From Prevotella sp. UBA4268 (GTDB taxonomy: Bacteria > Bacteroidota > Bacteroidia > Bacteroidales > Bacteroidaceae): 46,690 bases of DNA. Below are positions 20,844 through 28,837 of this stretch, piece by piece. A model generated the notes under the pieces. That model worked only from the letters and a program-made list of their open reading frames with translations. It was not told where the DNA came from and made no database searches. A program made the position numbers and the translations under genes. The stretch lies in the NCBI GenBank assembly GCA_002395135.1, contig DGWC01000013.1, positions 88,410 to 135,099 of the forward strand. Reading direction: 5' to 3'. Every line of letters begins with the position of its first letter. Positions within the stretch are counted from its first letter, which is position 1.

Positions 20844-22742
20844 ATGGACAAGAATACAATTATCGGATTTGTTCTCATTGCTGCTGTTCTCATCGGCTTC
20901 AGTTGGTGGCAGCAGCCTTCGAAAGAAGAGGTGGAAGCCATGCGAAAGCAGGATTCTATCGCGCTCGTGGCTAAACAGAAAGCAGAGCAAAAGGCAAAAC
21001 TTGCAGAGCAGAATGCACTGCAAAAGCAGCAAGAGAAACTGGCAGTTGCTGCTAATGATACTACGGCCGCTTTCCATAGTGCATTGAGTGGAAATGTAGA
21101 GAACGTAGTTTTGAAGAATTCTTCTGTAGAACTGACTTTCAGCACGAAAGGAGCGGCTGTCAGCAAAGCGGTTGTGAAGAGTTTCAAAGACCGTGAGGAC
21201 AACAAGGATGTGACGTTGTTTGACGAAAAAGACCAACTTCTCAACATGATGCTCTCCGGAAAAGATATCAATATCATCACGAAAGACCTCTATTTTACAC
21301 CTTCTGAGCAAACCGATTCCACGGTTACCTTCACGGCAATGGCTGGCGAAGGCAAGTCGCTTGTCATCAGTTACCGGCTTGGAAAGGAGTATCTGCTTCA
21401 CGCAAGTATACAAGCGCTGGGCATGAGTGGCATGTTTGCGCCAAACTATCGTGAGATGGACATCGAGTGGACAGAACGTTGCAGACAGCAGGAGAAAGGT
21501 TTCACCTTTGAAAACCAGCGTTCTGCCCTCACCTATCATTTTGTTGACGGCGGTACTGACTATCTGAACGAGACCAAGGAATATGCTGACAAAGCCATTG
21601 AAAAGGCCATTGACTGGGTGGCTTTCAAGAATCAGTATTTCTCTGCAGTAATGATTGCCAAAGACAATTTTGCACAGAATGCAATGATGACATCGCTCCC
21701 GCAGCAGAAGGAAACTCATTATCTGAAGCATTATGCTGCTAAATTGAAGACTGCTTTCGACCCGACCGGTGCGAAACCTACAGAACTGGAATTCTATTTT
21801 GGTCCAAACGACTTCCGTCTGCTTCAGCGCATTGAAAAGCAAAGCAGTTTCGGCAAGGACCTGCAACTGGAACGACTGGTTTACTTAGGATGGCCTCTCA
21901 TCAGAATTATCAACAGATGGTTCACGCTGTATGTGTTCGACTGGCTCACAAAGTTTGGCTTGAACATGGGTATTGTGCTGATTCTCATCACCTTGTTGCT
22001 CAAGGCCATTACCTTCCCATTGGTCAAGAAGAGTTACATGTCGTCAGCAAAGATGCGCGTTTTAAAGCCGAAACTCGATGAGGCAACAAAGCAATTCGAC
22101 AAGCCCGAGGATCAAATGCAGAAGCAGCAAGCCATGATGGCCATGTATAGCAAGTATGGTGTGTCTCCTCTTTCAGGCTGTTTGCCCATGCTGATACAGA
22201 TGCCTATCTGGATTGCGATGTTCAATTATGTTCCCAATGCCATTCAGTTGAGAGGCGAAAGTTTCCTCTGGATGAAAGACTTGAGCACATATGACCCGAT
22301 TATGGAATGGGGAAAGAACATCTGGCTCATTGGCGATCACCTCTCGCTTACGTGTATTCTCTTCTGCGTGGCCAACGTTCTGTATTCAGTGATGACGATG
22401 AGGCAGCAGAAAGACCAGATGGTTGGACAGCAGGCCGAGCAGATGAAGATGATGCAGTGGATGATGTTCCTGATGCCGGTGATGTTCTTCTTCATCTTCA
22501 ACGACTATTCTTCTGGATTGAATTTCTATTATTTCGTGTCGCTGTTCTTCAGTGCTGCCATCATGTGGACATTGCGCAAGACGACAAACGATGAGAAACT
22601 GCTCGCCATCTTGGAAGCACGCTATAAGGAAAACCAGAATAATCCCAAGAAGATGGGCGGACTGGCATCAAGGCTTGAAGCATTGCAGAAGCAGGCTGAG
22701 GAATTGCAACGCCAGAAAAATGAAAGAATGAACAACCGGTAA
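20844..22742 (+). CDS. yidC: Membrane protein insertase YidC
   Basis: A 632-residue inner-membrane insertase that helps place proteins into the membrane with or after the Sec complex. It has an N-terminal anchor (TIIGFVLIAAVLIGFSW), a charged coiled stretch, a large periplasmic domain (about residues 60-350) as in Gram-negative YidC, and then the conserved core: NMGIVLILITLLLKAITFPLV, the MKMMQWMMFLMPVMFFFIFNDYSSGLNFYYFVS segment and other hairpins. A basic Gln/Lys-rich tail (EALQKQAEELQRQKNERMNNR region) is consistent with ribosome contact. It sits between pyrG (8 bases) and the S9 peptidase gene (14 bases). Confidence 0.97.
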   Translation: MDKNTIIGFVLIAAVLIGFSWWQQPSKEEVEAMRKQDSIALVAKQKAEQKAKLAEQNALQKQQEKLAVAANDTTAAFHSALSGNVENVVLKNSSVELTFSTKGAAVSKAVVKSFKDREDNKDVTLFDEKDQLLNMMLSGKDINIITKDLYFTPSEQTDSTVTFTAMAGEGKSLVISYRLGKEYLLHASIQALGMSGMFAPNYREMDIEWTERCRQQEKGFTFENQRSALTYHFVDGGTDYLNETKEYADKAIEKAIDWVAFKNQYFSAVMIAKDNFAQNAMMTSLPQQKETHYLKHYAAKLKTAFDPTGAKPTELEFYFGPNDFRLLQRIEKQSSFGKDLQLERLVYLGWPLIRIINRWFTLYVFDWLTKFGLNMGIVLILITLLLKAITFPLVKKSYMSSAKMRVLKPKLDEATKQFDKPEDQMQKQQAMMAMYSKYGVSPLSGCLPMLIQMPIWIAMFNYVPNAIQLRGESFLWMKDLSTYDPIMEWGKNIWLIGDHLSLTCILFCVANVLYSVMTMRQQKDQMVGQQAEQMKMMQWMMFLMPVMFFFIFNDYSSGLNFYYFVSLFFSAAIMWTLRKTTNDEKLLAILEARYKENQNNPKKMGGLASRLEALQKQAEELQRQKNERMNNR

Positions 22743-22756
22743 TAATAATCGTCAAT

Positions 22757-24931
22757 ATGAAAAAACAATTAATCTTAACCGCATCGCTGGCTTTATTGTT
22801 CAGCGGCACCATCAAAGCACAGCAAGATATGGCAAAGCCAATCCTGAAGAACCACATTAAGTTGAATAGCGACCTGATGACTCCCGAAGCACTGTGGGCT
22901 ATGGGACGTATCAGCGGTTATCAGGCTGCTCCCGACGGAAGCAAAATAGTGTATCAAGTGGGCTATTACAGTGTGAAGAATAACAAGAGCCATCATGTTC
23001 TTTACATCATGAACGCTGACGGATCGAACCAGACTCTTCTCACAAAAAGCGCAAACAATGAGACAGATGCCAGTTGGCTTGACAACAATACGATTGCTTT
23101 CATTTCTGAAGGTGAGATATGGTCGATGAAGGCCGACGGAACCATGCGTCGCCAACTGTCAAAGACCGACGGTGCTGTTGAGGGCTACAAGTTTTCGCCT
23201 GACAGAAAGCGTGTGATTATTATCAAGTCGATGCCGTTCCATGAAATTATCAAGGAGAATCCGAAGGATCTCCCGAAGGCCAGTGGACGCCTTGTGACCG
23301 ACCTGATGTATCGTCATTGGGACCATTACGTGGAGTCTATTCAGCATCCCTTCGTGGCTGAAGTAACCGAAAACGGCATTCAAGGCGGCGTAGACATCCT
23401 TGACGGAGAGCCTTATGAATGTCCGATGGAGCCTTTCGGCGGTGTTGAGCAACTGGACTGGAGCGTTGATTCAAAGTGCATTGCATATACCTGCCGTAAG
23501 AAGACAGGCCGCGCCTACTCCATCTCTACTGATTCAGACATCTATTTATACGATGTTGAAAACAAAACCACCAAGAACCTGTGCAAACCAGCCGATTATA
23601 AAGAGCCGCCCTACGATGCAACCAAGACATTGCGCACGCAGGCCGTTAACAGACCGGAGAATCTGAAGAACAATCCCGGCTATGACCAGGAACCCAAGTT
23701 CTCGCCCGATGGAAAGTATGTGGCATGGAAGAGCATGGCACGTGACGGATATGAGGCAGACAGGAACCGCCTCTGCGTGTACAACCTTGCTACTGGCGAA
23801 AAGAAATATGTCACCGAGTCGTTTGATTCTGATGTAGACGATTTCTGCTGGTCTGACACAAAAGACGCCATGATTTATTTCATTGGTGTATGGCATGGCA
23901 CCATCAATATGTATGCCGTCAATTGGAAAGGCGAATTGAAACAACTCACCAACGACTGCGCTGATTTCGGTAGCCTTCAAATGATGAACAACGGTAAGCA
24001 GATTCTGGCTGAACGCCATGATTACATGGCCAGTGCCGACTTGTATGTGATTACTCCAAACTTCAAAAAGCCGGAGAAAACCGACGTGAAGCAAATCACT
24101 GAAGAGAACAAGCACATTTTCGATCAACTGGAAAAGGGAAAGGTTGAACAAAGATGGGTGAAGACAACCGACGGCAATATGCTGCTTTACTGGGTTGTGC
24201 TTCCTCCTCACTTCGACGAAACGAAGAAATACCCCACCCTGCTCTTCTGTGAGGGCGGACCGCAAAGCCCTGTCAGCCAGTTCTGGAGTTATCGTTGGAA
24301 CTTCATGATCATGGCTTCGCATGGCTATGTCGTAGTTGCGCCCAACCGCCACGGACTTCCTGGATTCGGATCAGAATGGTGTGAGGAAATCTCTGGCGAC
24401 TGGACAGGACAGTGCATGGACGATTATCTTGCCGCAATTGATGATGCAGCGAACAATCTTCCTTATGTTGACAAGGACCGTCTCGGTGCTGTAGGTGCTT
24501 CGTTTGGCGGTTTCTCGGTGTATTATCTTGCCGGACACCATGACAAACGTTTCAAATGCTTCATCGCCCACGACGGTGCGTTCAATCTTGAAGGCATGTA
24601 TACCGAGACCGAAGAGAACTGGTTCAGCAACTGGGAATATGATGATGCCTATTGGAACAAGGATCAGACAGCCAATGCCAAGAAGACTTACGAGAACAGT
24701 CCGCACAAATTCATCGACAAATGGGACACTCCCATCCTGTGTATACACGGTGAAAAAGACTATCGCATCAATGCCACCCAGGGCATGTCTGCATTCAATG
24801 CAGCCCGCATGAAGGGTATTGAGGCACAGTTGCTCATCTTCCCCGACGAGAACCACTGGGTGTTGAAGCCACAGAACGGTATACTCTGGCAGAGAACATT
24901 CTTTAACTGGCTCGACCGTTGGCTTAAATAA
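22757..24931 (+). CDS. Secreted S9-family serine peptidase (prolyl oligopeptidase / DPP5-like)
   Basis: A 724-residue exported peptidase. Residues 1-21 are a signal peptide ending TIKAQ. Residues about 40-440 form a beta-propeller (repeated SPDGKYVAW and DASWLDNNTIAF blades). The C-terminal alpha/beta hydrolase carries the catalytic triad Ser582 (GASFGGF), Asp668 (GEKDYRI) and His700 (PDENHWVLKPQN). The order and the DENHWVLKPQN ending resemble periplasmic dipeptidyl peptidase 5 of Porphyromonas, which releases dipeptides from oligopeptide N-termini. The exact cleavage preference is not readable from sequence. An MFS transporter gene follows after 53 bases and may import the products. Confidence 0.9.
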   Translation: MKKQLILTASLALLFSGTIKAQQDMAKPILKNHIKLNSDLMTPEALWAMGRISGYQAAPDGSKIVYQVGYYSVKNNKSHHVLYIMNADGSNQTLLTKSANNETDASWLDNNTIAFISEGEIWSMKADGTMRRQLSKTDGAVEGYKFSPDRKRVIIIKSMPFHEIIKENPKDLPKASGRLVTDLMYRHWDHYVESIQHPFVAEVTENGIQGGVDILDGEPYECPMEPFGGVEQLDWSVDSKCIAYTCRKKTGRAYSISTDSDIYLYDVENKTTKNLCKPADYKEPPYDATKTLRTQAVNRPENLKNNPGYDQEPKFSPDGKYVAWKSMARDGYEADRNRLCVYNLATGEKKYVTESFDSDVDDFCWSDTKDAMIYFIGVWHGTINMYAVNWKGELKQLTNDCADFGSLQMMNNGKQILAERHDYMASADLYVITPNFKKPEKTDVKQITEENKHIFDQLEKGKVEQRWVKTTDGNMLLYWVVLPPHFDETKKYPTLLFCEGGPQSPVSQFWSYRWNFMIMASHGYVVVAPNRHGLPGFGSEWCEEISGDWTGQCMDDYLAAIDDAANNLPYVDKDRLGAVGASFGGFSVYYLAGHHDKRFKCFIAHDGAFNLEGMYTETEENWFSNWEYDDAYWNKDQTANAKKTYENSPHKFIDKWDTPILCIHGEKDYRINATQGMSAFNAARMKGIEAQLLIFPDENHWVLKPQNGILWQRTFFNWLDRWLK

Positions 24932-24984
24932 GCAGCAGGCAAGCATCACTTATCACTAAAGAATCACAAAAAAATAGAATAACA

Positions 24985-26604
24985 ATGACACAACAAATCC
25001 AAAAAACACTAAGAGATTCCGCCGCCATGCGGTGGACAGCACTTTTGCTTTTGGCACTTGCCATGTTCTGTTCATATATCTTTATGGACATTCTCTCACC
25101 TATTAAAGACCTGATGCTCTCTGAGCGCGGCTGGGATTCTACTGCCTTCGGCACCATGCAGGGATCTGAGACCTTCCTGAATGTGTTTGTCTTCTTCCTG
25201 ATCTTTGCCGGAATCATTCTCGACAAGATGGGTGTGCGCTTCACGGCAGTGCTTTCAGGTGCCGTTATGCTGGTAGGTGCGTTGATTAAATACTATGCCG
25301 TGACCGACAGTTTCGCAGGAAGCGGTCTGGAAACATGGTTTACAAACAATTTAAACTATATTCCCGGCTTCGACGAACTGGGTGTTTCGCCGTTCTATCA
25401 GGGAATGCCCGCCTCTGCCAAGTTTGCTGCCGTGGGATTTATGATCTTCGGTTGCGGCGTGGAGATGGCTGGTATCACCGTAAGTCGTGGTATCGTGAAG
25501 TGGTTTAAGGGCCGTGAGATGGCGCTTGCCATGGGTTCTGAGATGGCTCTTGCCCGTCTGGGCGTGGCAACCTGTATGATTTTCTCGCCGTTCTTTGCCA
25601 AATTGGGTGGTGTTGTCAGCGTTTCCCGTTCCGTTGCGTTTGGTGTGGTATTGCTGATGATAGCCTTGATCATGTTCATTGTTTATTTCTTCATGGACAA
25701 GAAACTGGATGCCCAGACCGGCGAAGCCGAGGAGAAAGACGATCCGTTTAAGATCAGTGACCTCGGACAGATTCTCACATCAAGCGGATTCTGGCTTGTT
25801 GCCCTCTTGTGCGTACTTTATTACTCAGCCATTTTCCCGTTCCAGAAGTATGCCGTTAACATGCTTCAGTGCAATTTGACACTTACTGAGCCGTCGGCAG
25901 ACTCATTCTGGGCAAGCAGTTCTGTCACCATCGTTCAGTATATCATCATGCTGGTTGTGGCAGCGGCTGGTTTTGCAAGCAATTTCCAGAAGAAGAAGGG
26001 CAGTCAGTATCTCCTTTTAGGCATTTCAATTGTGTCTTTGGTAGCCTATTGCTATATGGGCTTCATGCGTCAGTCGGCAGAATCCATCTTTGCCGTGTTC
26101 CCATTGCTGGCCGTTTTGATAACTCCGATTCTTGGAAGTTACGTTGACCATAAGGGAAAGGCTGCATCCATGCTCGTTCTGGGTTCGCTTCTGCTCATCG
26201 GATGTCACCTTACGTTTGCCTTCGTGTTACCTGCATTCAAGGGAAACGCAGCCGGCGGCATTATCATTGCATATCTCACCATTCTCGTGTTGGGCTCCAG
26301 TTTCTCACTTGTACCGGCATCTCTGTGGCCAAGTGTTCCCAAACTGGTTGATGCAAAGATAATTGGATCTGCCTATGCACTTATTTTCTGGATTCAGAAC
26401 ATCGGCTTGTGGCTGTTCCCACTGCTGATTGGCAAAGTGCTTGATAAGACGAACCCCGGCGTAACCGATCCTACACAGTACGACTACACTGCCCCGCTCG
26501 TGATGCTTGCCAGTTTAGGTGTTGCAGCCTTGTTGCTGGGCCTGGTGTTGAAAGTGGTGGATAAGAAGAAAGGTCTCGGTTTGGAAGAGCCAAACATTAA
26601 GTAA
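24985..26604 (+). CDS. MFS transporter, possible partner of the S9 peptidase
   Basis: A 539-residue membrane protein with about 12 hydrophobic segments, beginning ALLLLALAMFCSYIFMDILSPIK. The GIILDKMGVRFTAVLSGAVM motif between segments 2 and 3 is the usual MFS loop signature, and KWFKGREMALAMG is another typical loop. A polar insert (EEKDDPFKISDLGQIL) marks the central cytoplasmic loop. It shares the run of plus-strand genes with the upstream secreted peptidase, so uptake of peptides or amino acids is a reasonable guess, but no substrate motif is visible. It is the last gene before the repeat-rich gap. Confidence 0.8.
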   Translation: MTQQIQKTLRDSAAMRWTALLLLALAMFCSYIFMDILSPIKDLMLSERGWDSTAFGTMQGSETFLNVFVFFLIFAGIILDKMGVRFTAVLSGAVMLVGALIKYYAVTDSFAGSGLETWFTNNLNYIPGFDELGVSPFYQGMPASAKFAAVGFMIFGCGVEMAGITVSRGIVKWFKGREMALAMGSEMALARLGVATCMIFSPFFAKLGGVVSVSRSVAFGVVLLMIALIMFIVYFFMDKKLDAQTGEAEEKDDPFKISDLGQILTSSGFWLVALLCVLYYSAIFPFQKYAVNMLQCNLTLTEPSADSFWASSSVTIVQYIIMLVVAAAGFASNFQKKKGSQYLLLGISIVSLVAYCYMGFMRQSAESIFAVFPLLAVLITPILGSYVDHKGKAASMLVLGSLLLIGCHLTFAFVLPAFKGNAAGGIIIAYLTILVLGSSFSLVPASLWPSVPKLVDAKIIGSAYALIFWIQNIGLWLFPLLIGKVLDKTNPGVTDPTQYDYTAPLVMLASLGVAALLLGLVLKVVDKKKGLGLEEPNIK

Positions 26605-26651
26605 TCCAGACAATCGGGTATTACATTATTTAATAAAGCATACGTGTTTCT

Positions 26652-26705
26652 CATGTCACCATGCTGCTAAAGCCAAGGATAATTGGTTTTGCACATGGTG
26701 ACATG
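26652..26705 (+). repeat. Large imperfect hairpin after the MFS gene
   Basis: CATGTCACCATG (26652-26663) is exactly repeated in inverted form at 26694-26705, and the inner sequences also pair (TGCTAAAGCCAA against TTGGTTTTGCA). The predicted stem has about 23 pairs with two single-base bulges and a GGATAA loop. It lies 47 bases after the MFS stop and could stop transcription or stabilise the mRNA end, but there is no T-tract. Confidence 0.75.
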
Positions 26706-26714
26706 CCTTGTTTA

Positions 26715-26726
26715 TCAGCATGCTGA
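26715..26726. repeat. 12-base perfect palindrome
   Basis: TCAGCATGCTGA is a perfect palindrome placed 9 bases after the large hairpin, in the same gene-free gap. A further dyad, AAAACC (26747-26752) / GGTTTT (26761-26766), follows it. Confidence 0.55.
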
Positions 26727-26855
26727 AGGTTTGGAAAAAACGCGACAAAACCATGTCGCCGGTTTTCTTCAAAATAGAAATTGATTTTGCGAAAAACGGG
26801 CGTTGAAAACAAGAAAATGTAAAGATTCACTACCGTAAAGCACATTTCAACTCGC

Positions 26856-26958
26856 AAAACCTATGCTTTTACCCTTCAAAACCTATGGTTTTACTGCCCA
26901 AAACATATGGTTTCGCCCCTTAAAACCTATGTTTTTACAACCCCAAAGCATAGGTTTT
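26856..26958. repeat. 22-base-period tandem repeat array with inverted end unit
   Basis: Four direct units start at 26856, 26878, 26900 and 26922, giving an exact 22-base period, each resembling AAAACCTATGGTTTTAC plus a C-rich linker. The fifth unit (26945-26958, AAAGCATAGGTTTT) is the exact inverted copy of the first 14 bases of unit 1. Each core is itself a dyad, AAAACC-TAT-GGTTTT. The array lies between convergent genes, so it is not a promoter region of either neighbour. Confidence 0.85.
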
Positions 26959-27158
26959 ATCAGCAAATATCTGATTTCCTCGTACAAGAAAAACCTGTTT
27001 TCGGTGTAATTGATTGTTAATCAGTAATTTGCAGTAAGTGCTCAAAACGCTCGTATTTCGCGCCCCATCGACCGTCAGTGACCATCATCGCGCTTATGAG
27101 AGCGTTCATTTCAGATTTTCCATGACAATCTTGCCGACTCATTGCCTCACCTGACATG

Positions 27159-27184
27159 GAGTTCATGTGATGAGTTCACGTGAA
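27159..27184. repeat. 13-base tandem direct repeat ending in a palindrome
   Basis: GAGTTCATGTGAT (27159-27171) is followed directly by GAGTTCACGTGAA (27172-27184), 11 of 13 identical. The second copy contains the perfect palindrome TTCACGTGAA. Confidence 0.6.
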
Positions 27185-27200
27185 AGAACCAGAAAAATGT

Positions 27201-27277
27201 TCTTGAAGCGAGTGATGCTTGTTATTCAAATAACACGGTTATTGCTCTTGGAGAGCATTCGGATTGCTCTTCAAGAG
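27201..27277. repeat. Row of short dyads spaced about 22 bases
   Basis: Dyad centres lie near 27205 (CTTGAAG), 27227.5 (GTTATTCAAATAAC), 27250 (CTCTTGGAGAG) and 27272 (CTCTTCAAGAG). The last two are part of a 22-base direct repeat (ATTGCTCTTGGAGAG at 27241-27255 and ATTGCTCTTCAAGAG at 27263-27277). The rest of the 26605-27332 gap shows no convincing gene or promoter on either strand. Confidence 0.6.
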
Positions 27278-27332
27278 TATGAGTGAGCCTTTCAAAAAAA
27301 ACGGTTTGTGAAATGTGCTAAGCAGGCCCTTT

Positions 27333-27728
27333 TTATGACGGATTGGTATTGAAAAGGTCGCCGATTTCTTCCATTTCGTCTTCGTCGAACCATTTCTTCA
27401 ACTTCTCCTTAGCCTTCTGCTTTACTTCTTCATTTACGTCGCCCCACACTTTCTGTAGCACATAAACGAGCACAGCCAGGTCGTCGCCCAGTCCGACAAT
27501 AGGAATGGCATCGGGAACCACATCTAACGGGCTGATCAGATAGCCCAGCGCACCGATGATAATGGCCTTGTCCTTGACCGACACTTTGTCGCTTTGTAGG
27601 GTATAATATAGAATCAGAGCCACGTAAACCAGTTTGGCGCCAGCCCTTTTTGCAATTCTTGATATTTTCTCAACGAAGTCGCTCTTGGTGAAGCGGTCGG
27701 AGTATTTCATGAAATCAGGAAGTTCCAT
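27333..27728 (-). CDS. DUF1232 (YkvA-like) membrane protein
   Basis: A 131-residue protein with the DUF1232 core LISPLDVVPDAIPIVGLGDDLAVL, in which SPxDxxPDxxPxxGxxDD is diagnostic. One or two short hydrophobic stretches (LVYVALILYYTL and IIIGALGYLI) suggest membrane association, and the tail is a highly charged helix (NEEVKQKAKEKLKKWFDEDEMEE). The function of the family is unknown. It is transcribed alone, away from ribE, from a promoter that shares its -33 region with the ribE promoter. Confidence 0.88.
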   Translation of the reverse strand: MELPDFMKYSDRFTKSDFVEKISRIAKRAGAKLVYVALILYYTLQSDKVSVKDKAIIIGALGYLISPLDVVPDAIPIVGLGDDLAVLVYVLQKVWGDVNEEVKQKAKEKLKKWFDEDEMEEIGDLFNTNPS

Positions 27729-27762
27729 AGCAATTCTTTTTATTAAATGATGTGTAACGGCG

Positions 27763-27794
27763 CAAAGGTAATTATTTTTTCTTTTTCTTCCAAA
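27763..27794 (-). promoter_or_regulatory. Promoter of the DUF1232 gene
   Basis: Minus-strand TACCTTTG (27763-27770) and TTTG (27791-27794), spaced by 20 bases. Its -33 element lies 4 bases from that of the divergent ribE promoter. Confidence 0.85.
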
Positions 27795-27798
27795 TAAT

Positions 27799-27829
27799 TT
27801 TGGAAATACCTAAAAATATACTACCTTTG
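27799..27829 (+). promoter_or_regulatory. Promoter of ribE
   Basis: TTTG (27799-27802) and TACCTTTG (27822-27829), spaced by 19 bases. The two divergent -33 boxes form the near-palindrome CCAAATAATTTTGG. Confidence 0.85.
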
Positions 27830-27835
27830 CAAAAG

Positions 27836-28050
27836 AAATCGGGTCGTATCGGTTAGATCGGGATACTCATCAAAATAATAACGAAAACCGAGAAGACATC
27901 TCTTGTTAATGGCGGGCCACATAAAACCGTAAGGACTAAGTTGTAAAACCGGTGGATTACAAAGACGGAGAGTCCTCAAATCTTACATGCTCGGAGTTTC
28001 ATCACATCATCGGTACGACCTTCTCTTTTATTAATCACCCTTATAATTAT
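27836..28050 (+). other. Long 5' leader of ribE, partly structured
   Basis: About 215 bases separate the promoter from the ATG, unusual for this window. Nested inverted repeats are visible: AGGACT (27932-27937) with AGTCCT (27971-27976), and inside it TTGTAA (27941-27946) with TTACAA (27957-27962). I do not see the FMN riboswitch consensus. The reading frame of ribE is open back to a GTG at 27952, but the translated extension has no family match. Confidence 0.5.
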
Positions 28051-28668
28051 ATGTTTTCTGGTATTATTGAAGAATTTGCTACGGTCGTAGCAATCAGCCG
28101 TGACAAGGATAATATTGACTTTACCATGAAGTGTTCTTTCGTGGATGAATTGTCAATCGATCAGAGTGTGTCGCATAATGGTGTATGCCTCACCGTGGTG
28201 AATATTGAAAACGGAACCTACACGGTTACGGCGATGAAGGAAACACTGGAAAGATCGAATCTGGGACTGCTTCGTGTGGGCGACAAAGTGAATGTTGAAC
28301 GCTCCATGTTGATGAATGGCAGGCTTGACGGACATATCGTTCAGGGACATGTGGACATGACGGCCGAGTGCATCAAGATGGAAGATGCCAACGGCAGCAC
28401 GTACTTTACTTTCCGCTATGACTATGACAAGGAGATGGCTTTGAGGGGCTATTTCACTGTTGACAAAGGCAGCGTTACGGTGAACGGTGTGTCTTTGACG
28501 GTGTGCAATCCTACAGAAAACACGTTCCAGGTGGCCATTATTCCCTATACCTTCGAGCATACCAACTTCTGTGACATAAAGGAGGGAAGCGTGGTGAACC
28601 TTGAATTTGACATTCTCGGCAAGTATATTGCGCGGTTGAACCGATTGCAGTGTAATCCTGCAGAATAA
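28051..28668 (+). CDS. ribE: Riboflavin synthase, alpha chain
   Basis: A 205-residue enzyme that dismutates two molecules of 6,7-dimethyl-8-ribityllumazine to riboflavin. It consists of two similar lumazine-binding beta-barrels. The first begins MFSGIIEEF and contains SIDQSVSHNGVCLTVV and GRLDGHIVQGHVD; the second repeats the pattern with GYFTVDKGSVTVNGVSLTVC and VNLEFDILGKYIAR. The start at 28051 is fixed by the family N-terminus (usually MFTGIIEE); the frame upstream is open but not homologous. No other riboflavin gene lies next to it. It ends at a strong terminator. Confidence 0.95.
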   Translation: MFSGIIEEFATVVAISRDKDNIDFTMKCSFVDELSIDQSVSHNGVCLTVVNIENGTYTVTAMKETLERSNLGLLRVGDKVNVERSMLMNGRLDGHIVQGHVDMTAECIKMEDANGSTYFTFRYDYDKEMALRGYFTVDKGSVTVNGVSLTVCNPTENTFQVAIIPYTFEHTNFCDIKEGSVVNLEFDILGKYIARLNRLQCNPAE

Positions 28669-28727
28669 GCACATACGAGTTTGTTTCTAAATGTTAATTT
28701 GCGTTTTATTTGTCGATAAGAATCGTC

Positions 28728-28777
28728 AAATTGGATATTTGTTTCTATTAATTAGTGACAAATATCCAATTTTTTTT
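28728..28777 (+). terminator. Rho-independent terminator of ribE
   Basis: A perfect 15-base-pair stem (28728-28742 with 28758-28772) with a 15-base loop and a run of T at 28770-28777. Confidence 0.88.
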
Positions 28778-28796
28778 ATAAATTGATTTTAATTCA

Positions 28797-28804
28797 TAAT
28801 TTTG
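28797..28804 (+). promoter_or_regulatory. -7 promoter box of the LytS-like kinase gene
   Basis: TAATTTTG fits TAnnTTTG, 33 bases upstream of the ATG. No properly spaced -33 TTTG is visible. Confidence 0.5.
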
Positions 28805-28837
28805 CAGTGTTAAAATGTAAATATTATGGATTTGTAG

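Noticed and set aside
26651..26857. Small minus-strand coding region in the repeat-rich gap
   Set aside because: Sixty-eight codons crossing the hairpin and dyads, with no promoter box and no protein-like pattern.
26856..26958. CRISPR array
   Set aside because: The units are contiguous with a 22-base step, the cores vary, there are no unique spacers of 25-40 bases, the last unit is inverted, and no cas gene is present.
27952..28050. Extended N-terminus of riboflavin synthase starting at a GTG, beginning with a FLAG-tag-like DYKDGE
   Set aside because: The family starts at MFSGIIEE (28051), the extension has no homologous look, and the tag-like residues are a chance match in a leader region.
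27836..28050. Canonical FMN riboswitch
   Set aside because: The expected conserved G/C-rich aptamer segments could not be found by eye on the plus strand; only simple nested inverted repeats are visible.
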